Below, piece after piece: positions 12,472-25,463 of a DNA stretch of 64,000 nucleotides. Below the pieces are notes generated by a model. It searched no databases. It was not told where the DNA came from and saw only the letters and a program-made list of their open reading frames with translations. Position numbers and translations under genes: made by a program. Each line of letters starts with the position of its first letter. Within the stretch, counting starts at the first letter, position 1. The DNA is from Primula veris (lineage: Eukaryota > Streptophyta > Magnoliopsida > Ericales > Primulaceae): the NCBI GenBank assembly GCA_963682055.1, contig OY821740.1:16764814-16828813 (forward strand). The letters run 5' to 3'.

Positions 12472-15400
12472 TTTGAATTTAGTGGCAAATTCTCAAACAA
12501 ATATTTTCACTTTCCAAAAGTTAAAGCAGAGAATGTACCATTTTCACACCATCACCTAACAAGTATTAAAATAAAAAATAAACCTAAAGCGTTTATGCAA
12601 GAACTATATTAAAAGGATAAAAATTGTAAGTACTAGGAGTAAAAAGAAGGAAAGGGAACAATGATCAAAATATAGAATGGGTCAAATTCGGGCAGAATAA
12701 TGCACTCAACTAACGCGCTAATTACTTAAAAGTAACTAAATCAAACAAAGCCATGAAGGAGAATCTGTATCAAGTAAAAAATAAATTTCTACATATAGAC
12801 ACTTACATATGTGAAGATTTACGCATTGCACATAAATAAACATACTGGAAGACCACCAAAACTCTCATTTACGGTGTTGTCTCAAGAATCATGGTATCCC
12901 TCAATCCTAGTTAATTGAGTACAAAATACCCCATCCTAATCTATTTGTGAAATAACAACTCACCAATATTTTTGGGGCTATTAATATACCTCACATTTAA
13001 TCTCAAAGAGGGACTATGAATTTGGGATGCGAGTATCAAACAAACAAGTAAAAGTAAAAGTGTAAAAGTGACCAAACAGAAACAGTTGTAAATTTCTCAA
13101 ACTAATTTTTAAGAAAAATTGAATGAAATTATTCGAATCGTGAGCTCCATGATACAAAATAGTAAAAAATATATATAAAATCAAACCAACCCAATTTCCA
13201 ATCATTTCAGTTCTCCAATTCGACATTTTCAAATACTTAAATGAAAAATTATATTACCAATTTAATACCACAGTTAAAGCCATTTCTACAACCATCACCT
13301 GATAATGATAGACACGTTGATAAAACAAAAATGAACAAATTAGACAACAGGAATATACTCAAATGTGGTCTGAGAATCGAAAAGTGACAAAATTAATAAA
13401 GGATAACACATAACAAACAAATGAATAGGAGTATAAGTTATAGTATATCTGTAACCCAGATCCTCAGGGTGCTACACGGCCGACTAACGCGTGCCTTGAC
13501 ACGTGCTAGACGAAGGCCTATAACTTAAAAGTAATTAAATAAATAATTTAGACTCTAAAATAATAACTTCAAACATTCGTTATTATTTCTGAATATCTCA
13601 ACAAACAACTTAAAATGAAACTCAAACTCTCGATAGCAACTTATTCAAATAAGGTCTTGTTTACTAAGAAACAGGAATCGAAATCATAATCTTAGAATTT
13701 ATTGGCAGCGGAAATAAAAGAAATCCTAGATGGTCTGACTGGTCCCCAACTAACTTAACTCTGACTCTTTAGAACCTGTAAACCTGAAAAGGTTTCAAAG
13801 CGAGGGATAAGCTAAAAGGGTTTAGTGAGTGATAAACTTTGCAATATAATATAGGGTCGAAAGTAGTTTTTCTCATCTTTTATTTTTCTTTCAAAAAACA
13901 ACGTTGTTTATTTTTAAATTAAATTCCCAAAGAAAATGATTAATAAAACGATAAAGGTAGATATCAAGTTTTTGGTGTGATCAATACGATAATATAAATG
14001 AGAAATTAAGCTCGATTGGCCTTCCCAATCTCCTAGGTGGGTTCAGCCTTCCTGATCCTCTTTTATTCGTTGAATTTAGACTTCATGTATCTATTTTATT
14101 CGTTGGATTCAGACTTCCTGAATATATTTCATTCGTTGGATTTAGACTTTCTGAATATATTTTATTCTATAAACTTAATAGCAAATATAAATATAGAGAT
14201 GACCAAAATAAAATAAATTTTCTTAAAAATGTTATATGTTTATCAACGCATATAAACATTTCACTTTCTTTACGTTCATCAACGTACACAAATAACATTC
14301 CTGTTTTAAAACCTGCAACTTTGCAATGATATATACATATATAATTTTGATACTTTCAAAATATAAATTGAGCTTACAACACTTGTTAGAAAATGCAATG
14401 GGATTTTATAATAGCAAGTAAGAAAAACCAATCACTCAGATATCGGATTGAAAATAGCTCGGGACACCGAAAACCTGGAAATATAATTACCAACTACTTG
14501 TCAATATACCATACCGACCCACTAACTATTACACTTAATACTCGACTATTTTTAACACCAAGAAACAATTTGAGGTGACCACATTTATACAAGCTACAAT
14601 ATAATTTATTTCCACCTAAAATAAGAAGTGCACCATATGTACTTTCAAAGAACTTAAGGTCTATTAGGTTGCAAAATTTATAAACTATACAAGGACAGAT
14701 TATATTACATACATACAGACAAGCTACTGATGTTACAGTTAAACGATTCATTTCGTTTTCTTGATAACTCAAACCATTTAGTTACCCTATAAAGATTGCA
14801 GCCTATGTTCTGATGTATCATAAAGGAGGACTACGCCTAATAAAAATACTATTATAAACTGCATCTTATATATAATGTCCGGAATAGGTTAACATTCAAT
14901 CGTTGCAAAATATCAATCGTGACAAGCACATACTCAGACAATAAGAATTCAATACCAGGTTTATCCCCAAATAATCATGTATTTATCAAAATGTTCTATG
15001 TCCTTAGTTATTGTACCATCACTTAGTTTATTTTACTATTTGTTTACATAGTGATGACTGATGAGACTAAGATATGTTTGGATAAGCAAAACATTAGTAG
15101 CCATGTGTGTTTACCTAGATTGGTTAAGAGCTTACATTTAGCTTAAAGAACTGCAAGTGATAAGTATAATAGCATGTTCCTGGAACCAAACAAGTTTACA
15201 ATTAAGGACATAAACATTAAGCTAGCCTATCTCATGCAAAAAATCCAGTAGTTCTGTTATTTCGACATTGAAACTAAGGCATGTACCGGACAATCATTTA
15301 CTTACTTGAAGCTAGTAAGTTGCAGCAAACTCAGTATGTATTCCTAATCAATTAATAAATCAAGCAATGAGTCACACAACCAGATCATCGAGGAACTCAC

Positions 15401-16400
15401 AATTTAATACCCGTTTGAACAGAATTCATAAGCAGCTAAGTTTCTGATGTTTGACTAACTAGATATATGTGACGGTTCATTTTGAAACTACAAAACCATT
15501 AGTTGTACTGTAATATTGTCCGCAACTTATTTAAGGACCGATCAACTTAATAAAAGTGACAACTATAAACTCCTACTATTAAACTTCTGAAGAAATTCAC
15601 ACCCAGACAAACATATTGATTTAATTTATCTCAGAATTAAGCCACTAATTACACCACCTGCAACTATTGTATTATATCAAGGCATGAAATCGCTAACAAA
15701 TGCATAGTTGGTAGGCATATTAACTAAACACCACCTAACATGGAAAGCAAGTAATAAGCTGTATAAGTAACAAGGTTAATCCAAGATTTATCAATTAAAT
15801 TTTACTATATTCATCTCTATACTATCAATTTCACAACATGGGTTTAACCACTCAAGGCATTAATAAGTTTGGCCTAATTTTAGATTATTAAACAAAGCTT
15901 TAATAGAGGGTTTGGATTGTATAAATACCTTGATGAGGAGGAATAACACCAGAAACGATCTCGGCTTTCTCTCAGCTTATTGGCTTATTTCCTCTCTCTC
16001 TCTCTCTTTTTCATTATAGATATTTTCTTTCACTCTATGTTGCTATATCACTCTTCACTTTTGCAGTATTATAAATACTGATGATAGAAACGGCTTTTGA
16101 CCAGATGAAACCAAAATATTCGCACCTTTAGGAATAATTATTACTGTTTTCAGTTTTTATTCATTAATATTATTAAGGAAACATAATCAGGCCTTAGCTT
16201 TTCCCCTTATTAGTCACAACTCCTACTAGTTACTGATTGTTATCATTTACTATCAATTCAGACTTAAATGACCTTTTTTACCTAATAAAGTTAGAATAAA
16301 ATAATTGTTGCCTCGATAAAAATAAAATAAAAATATGGGATTTTACAATATCTGTATATGTACACAATTGCATAAATGTAATAAAGGAAGAATATGATTT
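12472..16400. other. Leader-intron or intergenic DNA with repeat remnants
   Basis: No coding region is supported. At 13441-14170 there is a repeat-like block with 'ggtgctacacggccgacta', a segment reading 'cctgaaaaggtttcaaagcg', and then tandem units of about 40 bases around 'ttcgttggatttagacttcc' (14060-14165). It resembles in general layout the 45300-46200 part of the insertion inside the gypsy element. The remainder is AT-rich. Confidence 0.4.
14040..14170. repeat. Short tandem repeat of about 40-45 bases
   Basis: Three to four imperfect copies of a unit with 'attcgttg.att.agactt.ctgaatatat'. Confidence 0.7.
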
Positions 16401-16404
16401 GTAC

Positions 16405-16445
16405 CTGTCTGAGGAGGGAGGGAGAGAGGTAGAGAGATTTTGAAG
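16405..16445 (-). other. Possible 5' leader exon of the OGDH pseudogene
   Basis: On the minus strand a CT-rich leader ends at 'cag' followed by 'gtacaaatcat'. The intact gene's leader exon ends at 'cag' followed by 'gtaaaaatcat' (24297/24298). The likeness suggests the duplication included the promoter and leader, with a leader intron of about 3.9 kb. The match is short, so this is inference. Confidence 0.4.
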
Positions 16446-17908
16446 CTGTATAGGTTTCTACTCTCATTTTGTAAGTTAGTTAACTACACTAGTGGCTCTA
16501 ATAGTTTAAGATTATATGTGGTTGATATCTTCTAAGCTTTCATTTGCAACACTACTAGTTCCTATTTGGATAGGAAAATAATGAAACTCATATTAGTTTG
16601 CACATGTATGATGTAATGATGTGCCTTCCATAATAGTTAAATTATTTAAAATTAACAACAATCTAAAACATTTTAGCTAATTATTCAAACTAATACTCAC
16701 TCATTTCGATATAAGTACTGTCTGCTATGAAAAACTTGTCCATTTTAGATGCATGGTATATATACATAGGATGAAAAAATTATGAGTAAATTTCGAAAAT
16801 GATCATTTTGGCAAATTCTTTGTAAAAAATTGCATCGCCAAATACATCGGTTTCCGCTAATGGTTTAATATGAAACTGAGGGTCATCAAAGGGTTTTGTT
16901 TTAAAGATACTAAACATTTTCCGTTAGAAATCAATTTAAAAACAATGTTATTGGTACCTTTGTTCAAAAATGAGCTATTTAAAAAATAAAAAAAATACTA
17001 AAAATGAAAATTGGACACTTACTTTAATTTGGTACGTCGCAAATTAGTAAGTATGACATTTAAATAGGGACACATAGAGTAAATGTTTAAGTCCTCATTG
17101 GGTCAACTAACTCAAGAGCTAACGTTCCTGCAATAGTTAAAAGCAGTCTCCGATATATACATATATACAGTAATAGGGATGATTTTTCATATAAAAAGTA
17201 TAAAAAGGTCAAACATAGGTAATTTATTTTTTATGCTTATAACATTTTAGCGAAACAATCTTCATTCAAAATGTGTAAATGTCGGTCTCACTCATTAAAC
17301 TTAATCATACAATTTGCGTGTAATTTTTCCTATTAAAAGCAATAAAATTGTCGCTTTACTGTTGGTTTGGGCATTCTATCAAATAAAATCTGAAACTCAT
17401 GTGTAATTTATTATTATACATTCAATCTAAGTAGCTGAATAAACAAGACTTAGTTCAAACTTTAAGTTATGAATTGGGGTGGAGAAGTCCTGATGTGAAA
17501 TTAAATTTTGATTGTAGTTGCAAAAAAATAAATTAGGTTGCCTGATAATTAAATACAAACAAGTATTTTCTAGATTATAATGTTAGTCCTAATAATCATT
17601 TATATACAAAGAACCCGTTTGTCATCATTCATATAGAATACTAATGTTTGGTATTCCTTTCTTCGGATCTTATATTGTTGTTTTAAGTTGTGTTTTGACT
17701 TTAATAAAGTTGTTTTTTTAAATAGTGTGAACATTCAGAAAATGCGTCTGCAAGGCGCAGACGCATGTGAAATTACGGAGTCATCTCATAAAAATATAAT
17801 TTTGCTCGGGTGACTTATTGGGAATTGCCCCTACATTAAATAGTGTTTTTGTGTGTGTGTATTTCATCATTTATACAAACATTCTTTGTTGTATAAATAT
17901 GCCTTTCA
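16446..17908. other. Intergenic DNA, no gene seen
   Basis: AT-rich, with no coding support. It contains a strong perfect hairpin at 17742-17766. Confidence 0.5.
17742..17766. repeat. Perfect 10-bp inverted repeat (hairpin)
   Basis: ATGCGTCTGC, 5-base loop AAGGC, GCAGACGCAT. This is a GC-rich stem in AT-rich DNA. It is probably part of a repeat element; the function is unknown. Confidence 0.7.
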
Positions 17909-18493
17909 TGTAACGACCCGGTTCTCCGATCAGACCGCCACCATCTGCTTTCTACTACCAATACTGTCTGTTTTGCTTCAATTTCGTCCTCGTTTGTTGG
18001 GCCGCACGGTTTTAAAATGTCTTGATGATAAGAAGGAAGATACTACAATCTTATATACTATATACACTACTCACATATCTACGTGATGTGGGATAGCAAT
18101 TTCTTCTTTTTACCACGGCATTTGGCTACGAAAATCCGGGTTATTATATTATTCCCTCCTTCAGACATGACATCCTCGTTGGGCACGTCGTACTTCCGGG
18201 GTTCACTCACTCGTGCTAGTCCCTACATCGGCCAGATAACGGCTCTGATGCCAATTGTAACGACTCGGTCCTTCGACTAGACCGCCACCATCTGCTTCTT
18301 ACCACCAATATTGTCCGTTTTGGCCCAATTTTGTCCTCGCTTAATGGGCCGCACGAGTTTAAAAGGCCTTGGTGATAAGAAGGAAGATACTACAAGATTA
18401 TATACTATATAATACCCACATATCTAGGTGATGTGGGATAGCAATTCCTTCTTTTTACCACGACATTTTCCTACGTAAATCCGGATTATTACA
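17909..18493 (-). mobile_element. TRIM retrotransposon, complete
   Basis: This is a terminal-repeat retrotransposon in miniature, 585 bp long. Two LTRs of about 240 bases (17909-18148 and 18256-18493) start TGTAACGACTCGG/CCGG and end TTATTACA, with the last bases mutated to ATA in the first copy. The element is flanked by a perfect 5-bp duplication TTTCA (17904-17908 and 18494-18498). Next to the LTR at 18256, the internal sequence on the minus strand reads 'ttggcatcagagcc', a primer-binding site like the plant initiator-Met-tRNA type TGGTATCAGAGC. At the other end a purine-rich 'gaaggagggaa' is the polypurine tract. PBS and PPT set the orientation as minus. It has no coding capacity, so it must have been mobilised in trans. 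Confidence 0.95.
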
Positions 18494-19599
18494 TTTCATA
18501 TGTCTAAATATAAGATTATGTTTTCGTATACTAAAAGTAATGCTAAACATACAACTTATGCACAACTCGTTCACAATTCATGCACTCTACATGAGAATAA
18601 TTTGAAAGGATATAAAAAAAATGAGAAAAGACTAATTTTTGTTCTTCTAACAAAAAATATATAATCCATATATAACATATTGTTTACGAGTTGTACTTGT
18701 GCATGAGTGATGTGGATTGTAAATTTTTTGTTAAACATAATATTTTTCCAATTATCGTCAAAGTTGACTCTTCCTCAGGAAAATCAATACAAAACTTTTT
18801 TCTGCATAGATCAACTGGACTTTGTTAGGTAATGTCATTCTCAATACTTTTAAGACCCTCCATCCGTCCTTTCATGACAAGTTAGCTAGCTGACTCGGAC
18901 ATGAAATATAGGATGGTAAGAATAAATATTGGAGGTGTTATCACGGTATCGGCATATAGACTCGTATACATCATAAATGAGTAATTCCTATGACCTTGGA
19001 TGAGGTAACAAATAACAACTGTAAACCATTATTGTTTTGAATCACAAACCTCATCGATATAGAAGTCGATCATATTTTACCGATGGTCACACCCCCATGA
19101 GTCCCGACAAAGGATGATTGAAACTTGAAAGAAATGGAGAAGGTTGAGTGAAGTAAACAAATAAAAGAACATATGGGTCAAGTCGTGAAAAATTAAGAAT
19201 CCATTGGTTTTAAAAGCATATTATAGAAACTCGTGTACCATTTTGTAGTTCTCATATAACAGTCATCATAATAGCAGTATCAGTATAAAATCTGAGCTTA
19301 TTAGAAGTGAGAGAAAATAATGAACAATACGTCTCTATGTTAATTTTCTTTTATCAATAATTGCATTTTTCGAATTGTTCATTTGATTTTTCTAGTATTT
19401 ATCATAAGTTCATTCTTTTATTTCTTCATCATAATATATTAGAAAATAACACCAAAAATAGTCTAATTTCTTGGGTTTTGGTTGAGAATTGACTAGCAAT
19501 TCATTGTTCTATTGAAATTCGATTTGAGTTCGTTACTATTGGTATTAGAGATAACGATTCTATTTCGGATACACCGTTTTCGTTGTATTTGAACACCTT
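18494..19599. other. Intergenic DNA, no gene seen
   Basis: AT-rich, with no recognisable feature. Confidence 0.45.
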
Positions 19600-20700
19600 A
19601 TGGCAGATTTGAGATGGGAAATGGAGTTTCAAAACAACTCTTGCAATCAGAGAAACTTCGAGCACCAAGTGTTCGATAAAATGTCTCTTTCGGAGATGCA
19701 TCATCTTCAATTCCTAAAGTGGCGCCTTATTCATCATAAAATTATTTACATTGTTTTGGCTTTCCACCACCATCTTTGCCGCCAGGTGAACCACCTGTAT
19801 ACCTGTATCAGACTATTCTTATCACTCACTATTTTTCGAACACCCATCACTTTCCACCACTAGATCAACCCACATCAACACCAACTCTTGGCATCTCACT
19901 ACCAATACGAGCTCCAAATGAACCACCATCATCACAGTGGCTTTCACAAACAATCATCCACCAAATTACCAACCATACCCTTCACCATACAACCCCAACT
20001 CTTCACCACAACCATAACACTCAATCATATCCCGGTCTAATACACAACCAAACTATCAACACTTACACATTCAAACACTTTCACCATTACATCCAGATAG
20101 CACCCCATCATATATCCAATCTAACGAACCCATATATTCAAAAAACTTTTACCAACCATCCGTAAACACCAAAGCTCTCTACCTACTACCTATGTATAAG
20201 TTAATTCTGAGGAGTCAAACATGTATTCACATCCTCACCAACCTTTGCAGCATTATGACCCACGACAACTAGGTACACATTTCAATCAACTTGACTACAA
20301 TACTTTTTCACCTTAGTTGCGCACATCCGATATACATGGTACTCCATTATTAATTGTGACCTGTTTGCACCTCAGCCTATTATGCATGACCAATCATCTC
20401 CGCAACTTTCAAGCTTTGAAGTACATGTACATGCTGAGTAGTTTGAAGAACATGCAATAATAACTGAGTGAGCAAAAATAAATGAATGAAGAGCGATGGA
20501 AGAGATATGACGTTATGACCCACACAATCAACCAACTCATTAAACAATTTTCAAACGGCAGTAAAGTTCAATTTTTCGATGAAATTCCTGAGTAACATTT
20601 TACGGTTTGTGGTCAATTGACACCACAATTACTAGAAGAAGAAGGCCAGACATGGAAGAAGTTAAATGATAAGCAAGAGTAGAGTATGATTACTTACAAG
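19600..20700 (+). pseudogene. Decayed coding-like remnant, C-rich/G-poor
   Basis: Between 19750 and 20350 the plus strand is rich in C and A and poor in G. Broken frames are rich in Pro, His, Thr and Gln, for example an open frame at 19776-20165 and a neighbouring frame reading FPPPSLPPGEPPVYLYQ. Further on (20455-20690) another frame reads ERWKRYDVMTHTINQLIKQF, interrupted by stops. The pattern (Pro/Gln-rich part, then a charged helix-like part) would fit a degraded gag-like or other low-complexity protein, but I cannot assign a family. There is no intact gene. Confidence 0.35.
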
Positions 20701-23020
20701 CTAAAAATATATATTTACACCCCTTCAATTTATTACGACGTAGAATGCATGAATTGTGCACACATTCTATGTTTAGAATTACTATTATGCTAATAATGTA
20801 TAGATGGCACCATGACACTGTAAATACAATTGATTGTGTTACATATCAAAATTTATCTAAAAAGATTTAATATAAAAGTAGAATGAAAAAATAAGTACTC
20901 AAAAAAGCAAAAACTAAAAATGGCATATACATAACTAAACAATATTATTCCATTATATTATTTTATAATTACCAAAATATAAAGACAACCGATTAATTAT
21001 GAATGAATTAGATTCATAACACCATCCATCTTTAACATTTTAAATTATTTCATGAAATACATCTTGTCTTTAATTTGTTATATTAAATCCGAATGTTTAA
21101 AATTCTAAGAATTATTTGAAAAACAGGTATTCTCCGACCCCGAATTGTTTGTCCATCTTTATAGATATGCAATTATTACTTTGTATAATTAGCTCAAAGG
21201 CCAACTATTCTCATTATATATGTATTAAATTTAATTCTGCACTGAAAAACTAAAACAAATACTAAAGTTGAATTGTTTGTCAATATTTGAGTTGAATTGT
21301 TCAAAAAGCACAAACACTAGAGAAATTGCTAAGAAGGAAATAAGGACTAACGTTTTGGGACGTAGAACCATTTATTTATTTATTTTGCAAATGTATAACT
21401 ATATTTATTTCGAAGTGGCTAATATTTTTTCTGAATGCTTTTGGATAATATTACTTATATCGAAGCACTAAAATAGTAATAATGGGTCTGTATTAATTTT
21501 TCATAAAGATGTTGTTTTTCGTTACAAGAAATTATGACTAAAGTATTAATTTTCATTTACCAGATGTTTTGATGATAAAGTTGCACGCGATCCCCAACCA
21601 AGCTATAATTCCATTAAATCAATATAAACATCCATAACACACAATTGACAATTGCATTTTTTTTTTTTCTATTCATGTTTTGAGTTTCACTAAGACTTTC
21701 ATTTCTATTAAAATGAAAAAAAGAAAAAGTTATTATGAATTGTTTTCCAATTACCAAGTCTTTTATCCTTTTTTCAAATTGGAAACTTTTGAAATTTCAA
21801 AAGATTGTACAAAAAACAATTGCAAAGCTTATAATTCATGGTTGATTACGAAGGTTGAATGATATGGAACTATTTGCAAAGCAACCATAGTACAAGGAAC
21901 TTGTTTCCAATTTTTTTTGAAAAATGTTTCCAACTTAAAAAAAAAAGGTAAATAAAGGCATAAAATGGAAATGAAATTTTATTCTTTCTTTTTTTGATTC
22001 GATCCAATAAAAGTAATTAATAAGCGAGAACAATGGCTGAGGCGGAACCGCACGATTAGTCAAGAGGTGTTATGGTCCCCATAGTTTGGAAAAGTTTATC
22101 TAGATCGCCTTATTGGATAAAAGTATTATTATACTCCCTACGTCCTTAATTAAGTGTCCAGTATTTCATATTGGATTGTCCCAAAAATGGATCCCATGAG
22201 TTAGACTGCATAATGTCCAGTCACATTTACAACCATTGGATTAAAAAATGGAGGGTTAGATGATACGTTTTCAATAAGTAATTTAATTTTTTAATTTTTA
22301 TTATATATTAGACAAATTAGGATTTAATAAATTAAAAACAAATTTTATAACACAATAAAAACTTAAATAAAAATATAGAACCCTAGTAGATACTACCCTA
22401 AATTTAATTATTAATAAAAATTTGAAAAAATAATAATAATTGAATATTTATTTTTGAAAACGGGACTTTGTGCCGTTCAATTGATTGACTGAACAAAAAA
22501 AAAACCGTCCCAAAATAAATATCCGCGTTTTCAATATGGTAATTATAATGCAACAAATTTACTCTCTTATCCTTTATATATTTACCACTTATAACTATAA
22601 CAACAACAATTTTTAGGAAAGAAGTTACCCGCATTAACTTTAATTATGATATTTATTAGGGCAAAATTGATAATTTATGTATCAAAATTTAATATTCTTA
22701 AAAAGTAGTAATTTATAAGAGGGACGGACACTTAAAAAAAGACGGGAAAGTAATATATATTAATAGAAAAAAGCAATGAAGTTACGAAGCTAATTTTTTT
22801 ATGGGAAAATGAGTATATTTATACTTTATACTTTGTAAAAGTCATTATCTCTTTTTAGAGATTGAAAATAAATCATATTATATTATCTATTCCAAAATCA
22901 TTGATATGGTCATATTATATCATAATTCCAACAATTATGTTAAGCGGTTTGATCTGCTGGTTAAAAGTGGTTAAACCTTACCCTTTTCTTTATTTTTTGT
23001 TATATAAACTTTTGAAAGTA
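20701..23020. other. Intergenic DNA, no gene seen
   Basis: AT-rich. Short open frames (60-76 codons) lack coding support. Confidence 0.45.
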
Positions 23021-23023
23021 AAA

Positions 23024-23092
23024 ATAAACACTCGATACGGTTCAAACTCGGGCCACTCATAAGCAAATTGAACGCATTTCCAACTAGGCTAC
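23024..23092 (-). repeat. tRNA-like (SINE head-like) fragment
   Basis: The minus strand reads 'gtagcctagttgg' (A-box-like) and, about 40 bases on, 'gagtttgaacc' (B-box with one mismatch). It is not a full tRNA, and probably a remnant of a tRNA-derived SINE. Confidence 0.3.
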
Positions 23093-23362
23093 CCCGACTT
23101 CTTATAGTCGTGTTTTCCAATTAACTTGAATCTATACATTCTATTTTATTTATGACTTTTAACTTTTAGTTTTAGAAAGGCATTTTTTTAAGAAAACATA
23201 CGGGCGCACATGCACGATACCGTCAACCCTATTCAACTATAAAAGGTTTATTTAAAAGAGTTTCCCGTAAATAGCAATATGAATTAGGGTGCTAACACAC
23301 TTAACTGTACCATAAGAAAATGCCGATATAGATGATCTATAAAGATGAAAAAACACTATTAT

Positions 23363-23485
23363 GGTGCACTATTTTCGTGGATGCGTCAACCAATTTCATT
23401 TTTTAGTTTGTAATTTAAATTAATTTTACGGTAGTCATTTTTAAGTTCTTTAATATGTGTTTTACTGGTTGATACACACTTCAAT
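23363..23485. mobile_element. Diverged MITE related to 53066-53210
   Basis: Begins 'ggtgcactat' and contains 'aatttaaattaattttacgg', then 'ttaatatgtgtttt', in the same order as the MITE at 53066-53210. The right end has decayed. Confidence 0.45.
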
Positions 23486-23541
23486 TTAGTATCGGGTTCC
23501 TTACCCGATAACGTATCTGAAACAAACACACCAAGTGCCGA

Positions 23542-24064
23542 TAGAGGTGGACAAAAAATCCGTAAATCCAACTCGTAACCCAATCCGCACAGATTGGGGC
23601 GGGTTGAGTGTCCAAAAAAAGTCAATCCGTCCCGCCCCAACTCGTTATATATTTTGCGGGTTGGGTTAGTGTTAGGGTTACCAAACCGTGAGTTAATCCG
23701 CCCCAACATGTTTCAACCTGCCATATATATAAAAACCTTTCGGTATTATTATATTTTAGTTTTCTTACTTGTTGTGAATGTTATAGACGTATTATAATTG
23801 GTTTTAATTTTTATTTCTCTTTGAAACATACAATTTATTTTAAAGTTTTGGTTGATTGTACAAACTATGAAAAATAAATGAGCAAAATGAAAATTTAAGA
23901 ATAAACTCGTCCCAATCCGTAATTTTTTTTGCGGGTTGGATTGAGTTGGGTTGAGTTGAATTGAGTTGGTTTGAGATTTAAATTATATTAATTCGGCCCA
24001 TAATTTATTTTAGAGGTTTGGTTATGATTGAGTTCGATCCAAATCTGTCCCGTGTCCACCTCTC
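23542..24064. mobile_element. TIR element, hAT-like, about 520 bp
   Basis: The left end AGAGGTGGACAAAAAATCC and the complement of the right end AGAGGTGGACACGGGACAG form inverted repeats. The inside is a run of 'gggttgagttgg' and 'cccgcccc' words typical of plant hAT-derived elements beginning TAGAGGTGG. No transposase is present, and no clear 8-bp target duplication was seen. Confidence 0.6.
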
Positions 24065-24249
24065 TTCTTGCGACATGTGACATAGGATTTTCATCATTTA
24101 CGTTTCAAGAATTAGTAACCTTTACTGTATCAATTAAAAGTATCGATACCAAATACGAATAATCCCAAAGTATGGAAATGGATTAAAGTAATTGAGACAA
24201 TGGAAATGTGGGGAGAATTTTTTTTTATAAAATGCAATATAATCGCATC

Positions 24250-24297
24250 ATTCTCTTTCTCTCCTCTCAAGCTTTGTCTTGCCTAGGGTTTCGACAG
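24250..24297 (+). promoter_or_regulatory. Probable OGDH 5' UTR leader exon
   Basis: A pyrimidine-rich leader ending 'tagggtttcgacag', followed by a 'gtaaaaatc' donor. The matching acceptor is the 'ggatttcag' ending at 25421. This gives a leader intron of about 1.1 kb before the start codon. The transcription start itself is not visible. Confidence 0.6.
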
Positions 24298-25225
24298 GTA
24301 AAAATCATCTCTTTACCTTTTTTAATTTTAATATTATTTCTGTATCTATATGTATAGGTTTGATTGATTCGCTATCTCATTTTTTAATTTCGTTACTTTT
24401 CGATTCTCAAATGTGTAATTGACAATATTCATCTTCTTTTATTCGTTTTTTTTTATTTTTTTTATTTTTTTGTTATGTTAATTATTATTAGGTGACTTTC
24501 TTAGAAACAGATGGCTTTGGGTTTGATATCTCATAATTTGGGTTATGGAATTGAAAATGTGAATTTTGATTTAGGTATTTGAATATTATTAATACTAAAT
24601 TGGTTTAGATCCGGATCTGTATAGAGGAGCTTGTCATATTAAGAAATTTTTCTCGGTTATTTGGATTTTTAATTCAGGGATTTGTAACTTTTTTGTTTGG
24701 TTAATTTTGTTGATAATTATTTAATAGTCATTTGAGATTATGATTAGTTGTTTTACATAAATAGATTTTGAATTGGGTATTTAATTTAAGGCTTAAACTA
24801 ATATTGTAATAAGCTTTATTTTTCGAGACAACACTGATTGATGAAATTGGAATTTTGGTGGTCTTTCTATACATTTTAATTTTTTGAGTTCAATTTAGCT
24901 GATTTCGTATGACCAGAACACCAATTATTTGTTTCATCTTATTATTTTAGTGATTTTCTTATTCAAATTAATCGATCTGGCCTATACAGATTTGACTTTT
25001 TTATATACAACACGGGTTTGGGCTTTCATATACAGTTGACATTATTTTTTTATTAGATGTTCAGCGTGTTAATTGACTGTATTCTTTTGCCCAAGTCACA
25101 TCGGAGAAAAAATATTGCAGCCAATCAAATTTTGCAATGTCAAGGTATCAGCTCATGGCTACTAATTTTGAAGTAGATAAATCGAACTCTTTGTTTATAT
25201 ATATGTAAATTCATACCTATGTATA

Positions 25226-25244
25226 TGTGTGTGTGTGTGTGTGT
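25226..25244. repeat. (GT)n microsatellite in OGDH leader intron
   Basis: About nine GT dinucleotides. Confidence 0.85.
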
Positions 25245-25463
25245 ATAATAGTGTTTATATGTAGATATGTAAAGATTTTGTTTTGATCTCAATCTCATTT
25301 ATTTAAATTTCGTTACTTTTTTATGTGCAGCGTGTTAATTGACCCTTTATTAATGATTTTTAGGTGATGGTGATGATAGAGAAGTGTCTGTGATTGGTGT
25401 ATACTGTTTACTGGATTTCAGAAAGTCAGAATTTTGCCTAAGGAAATTGCAAATAATTCGAAA

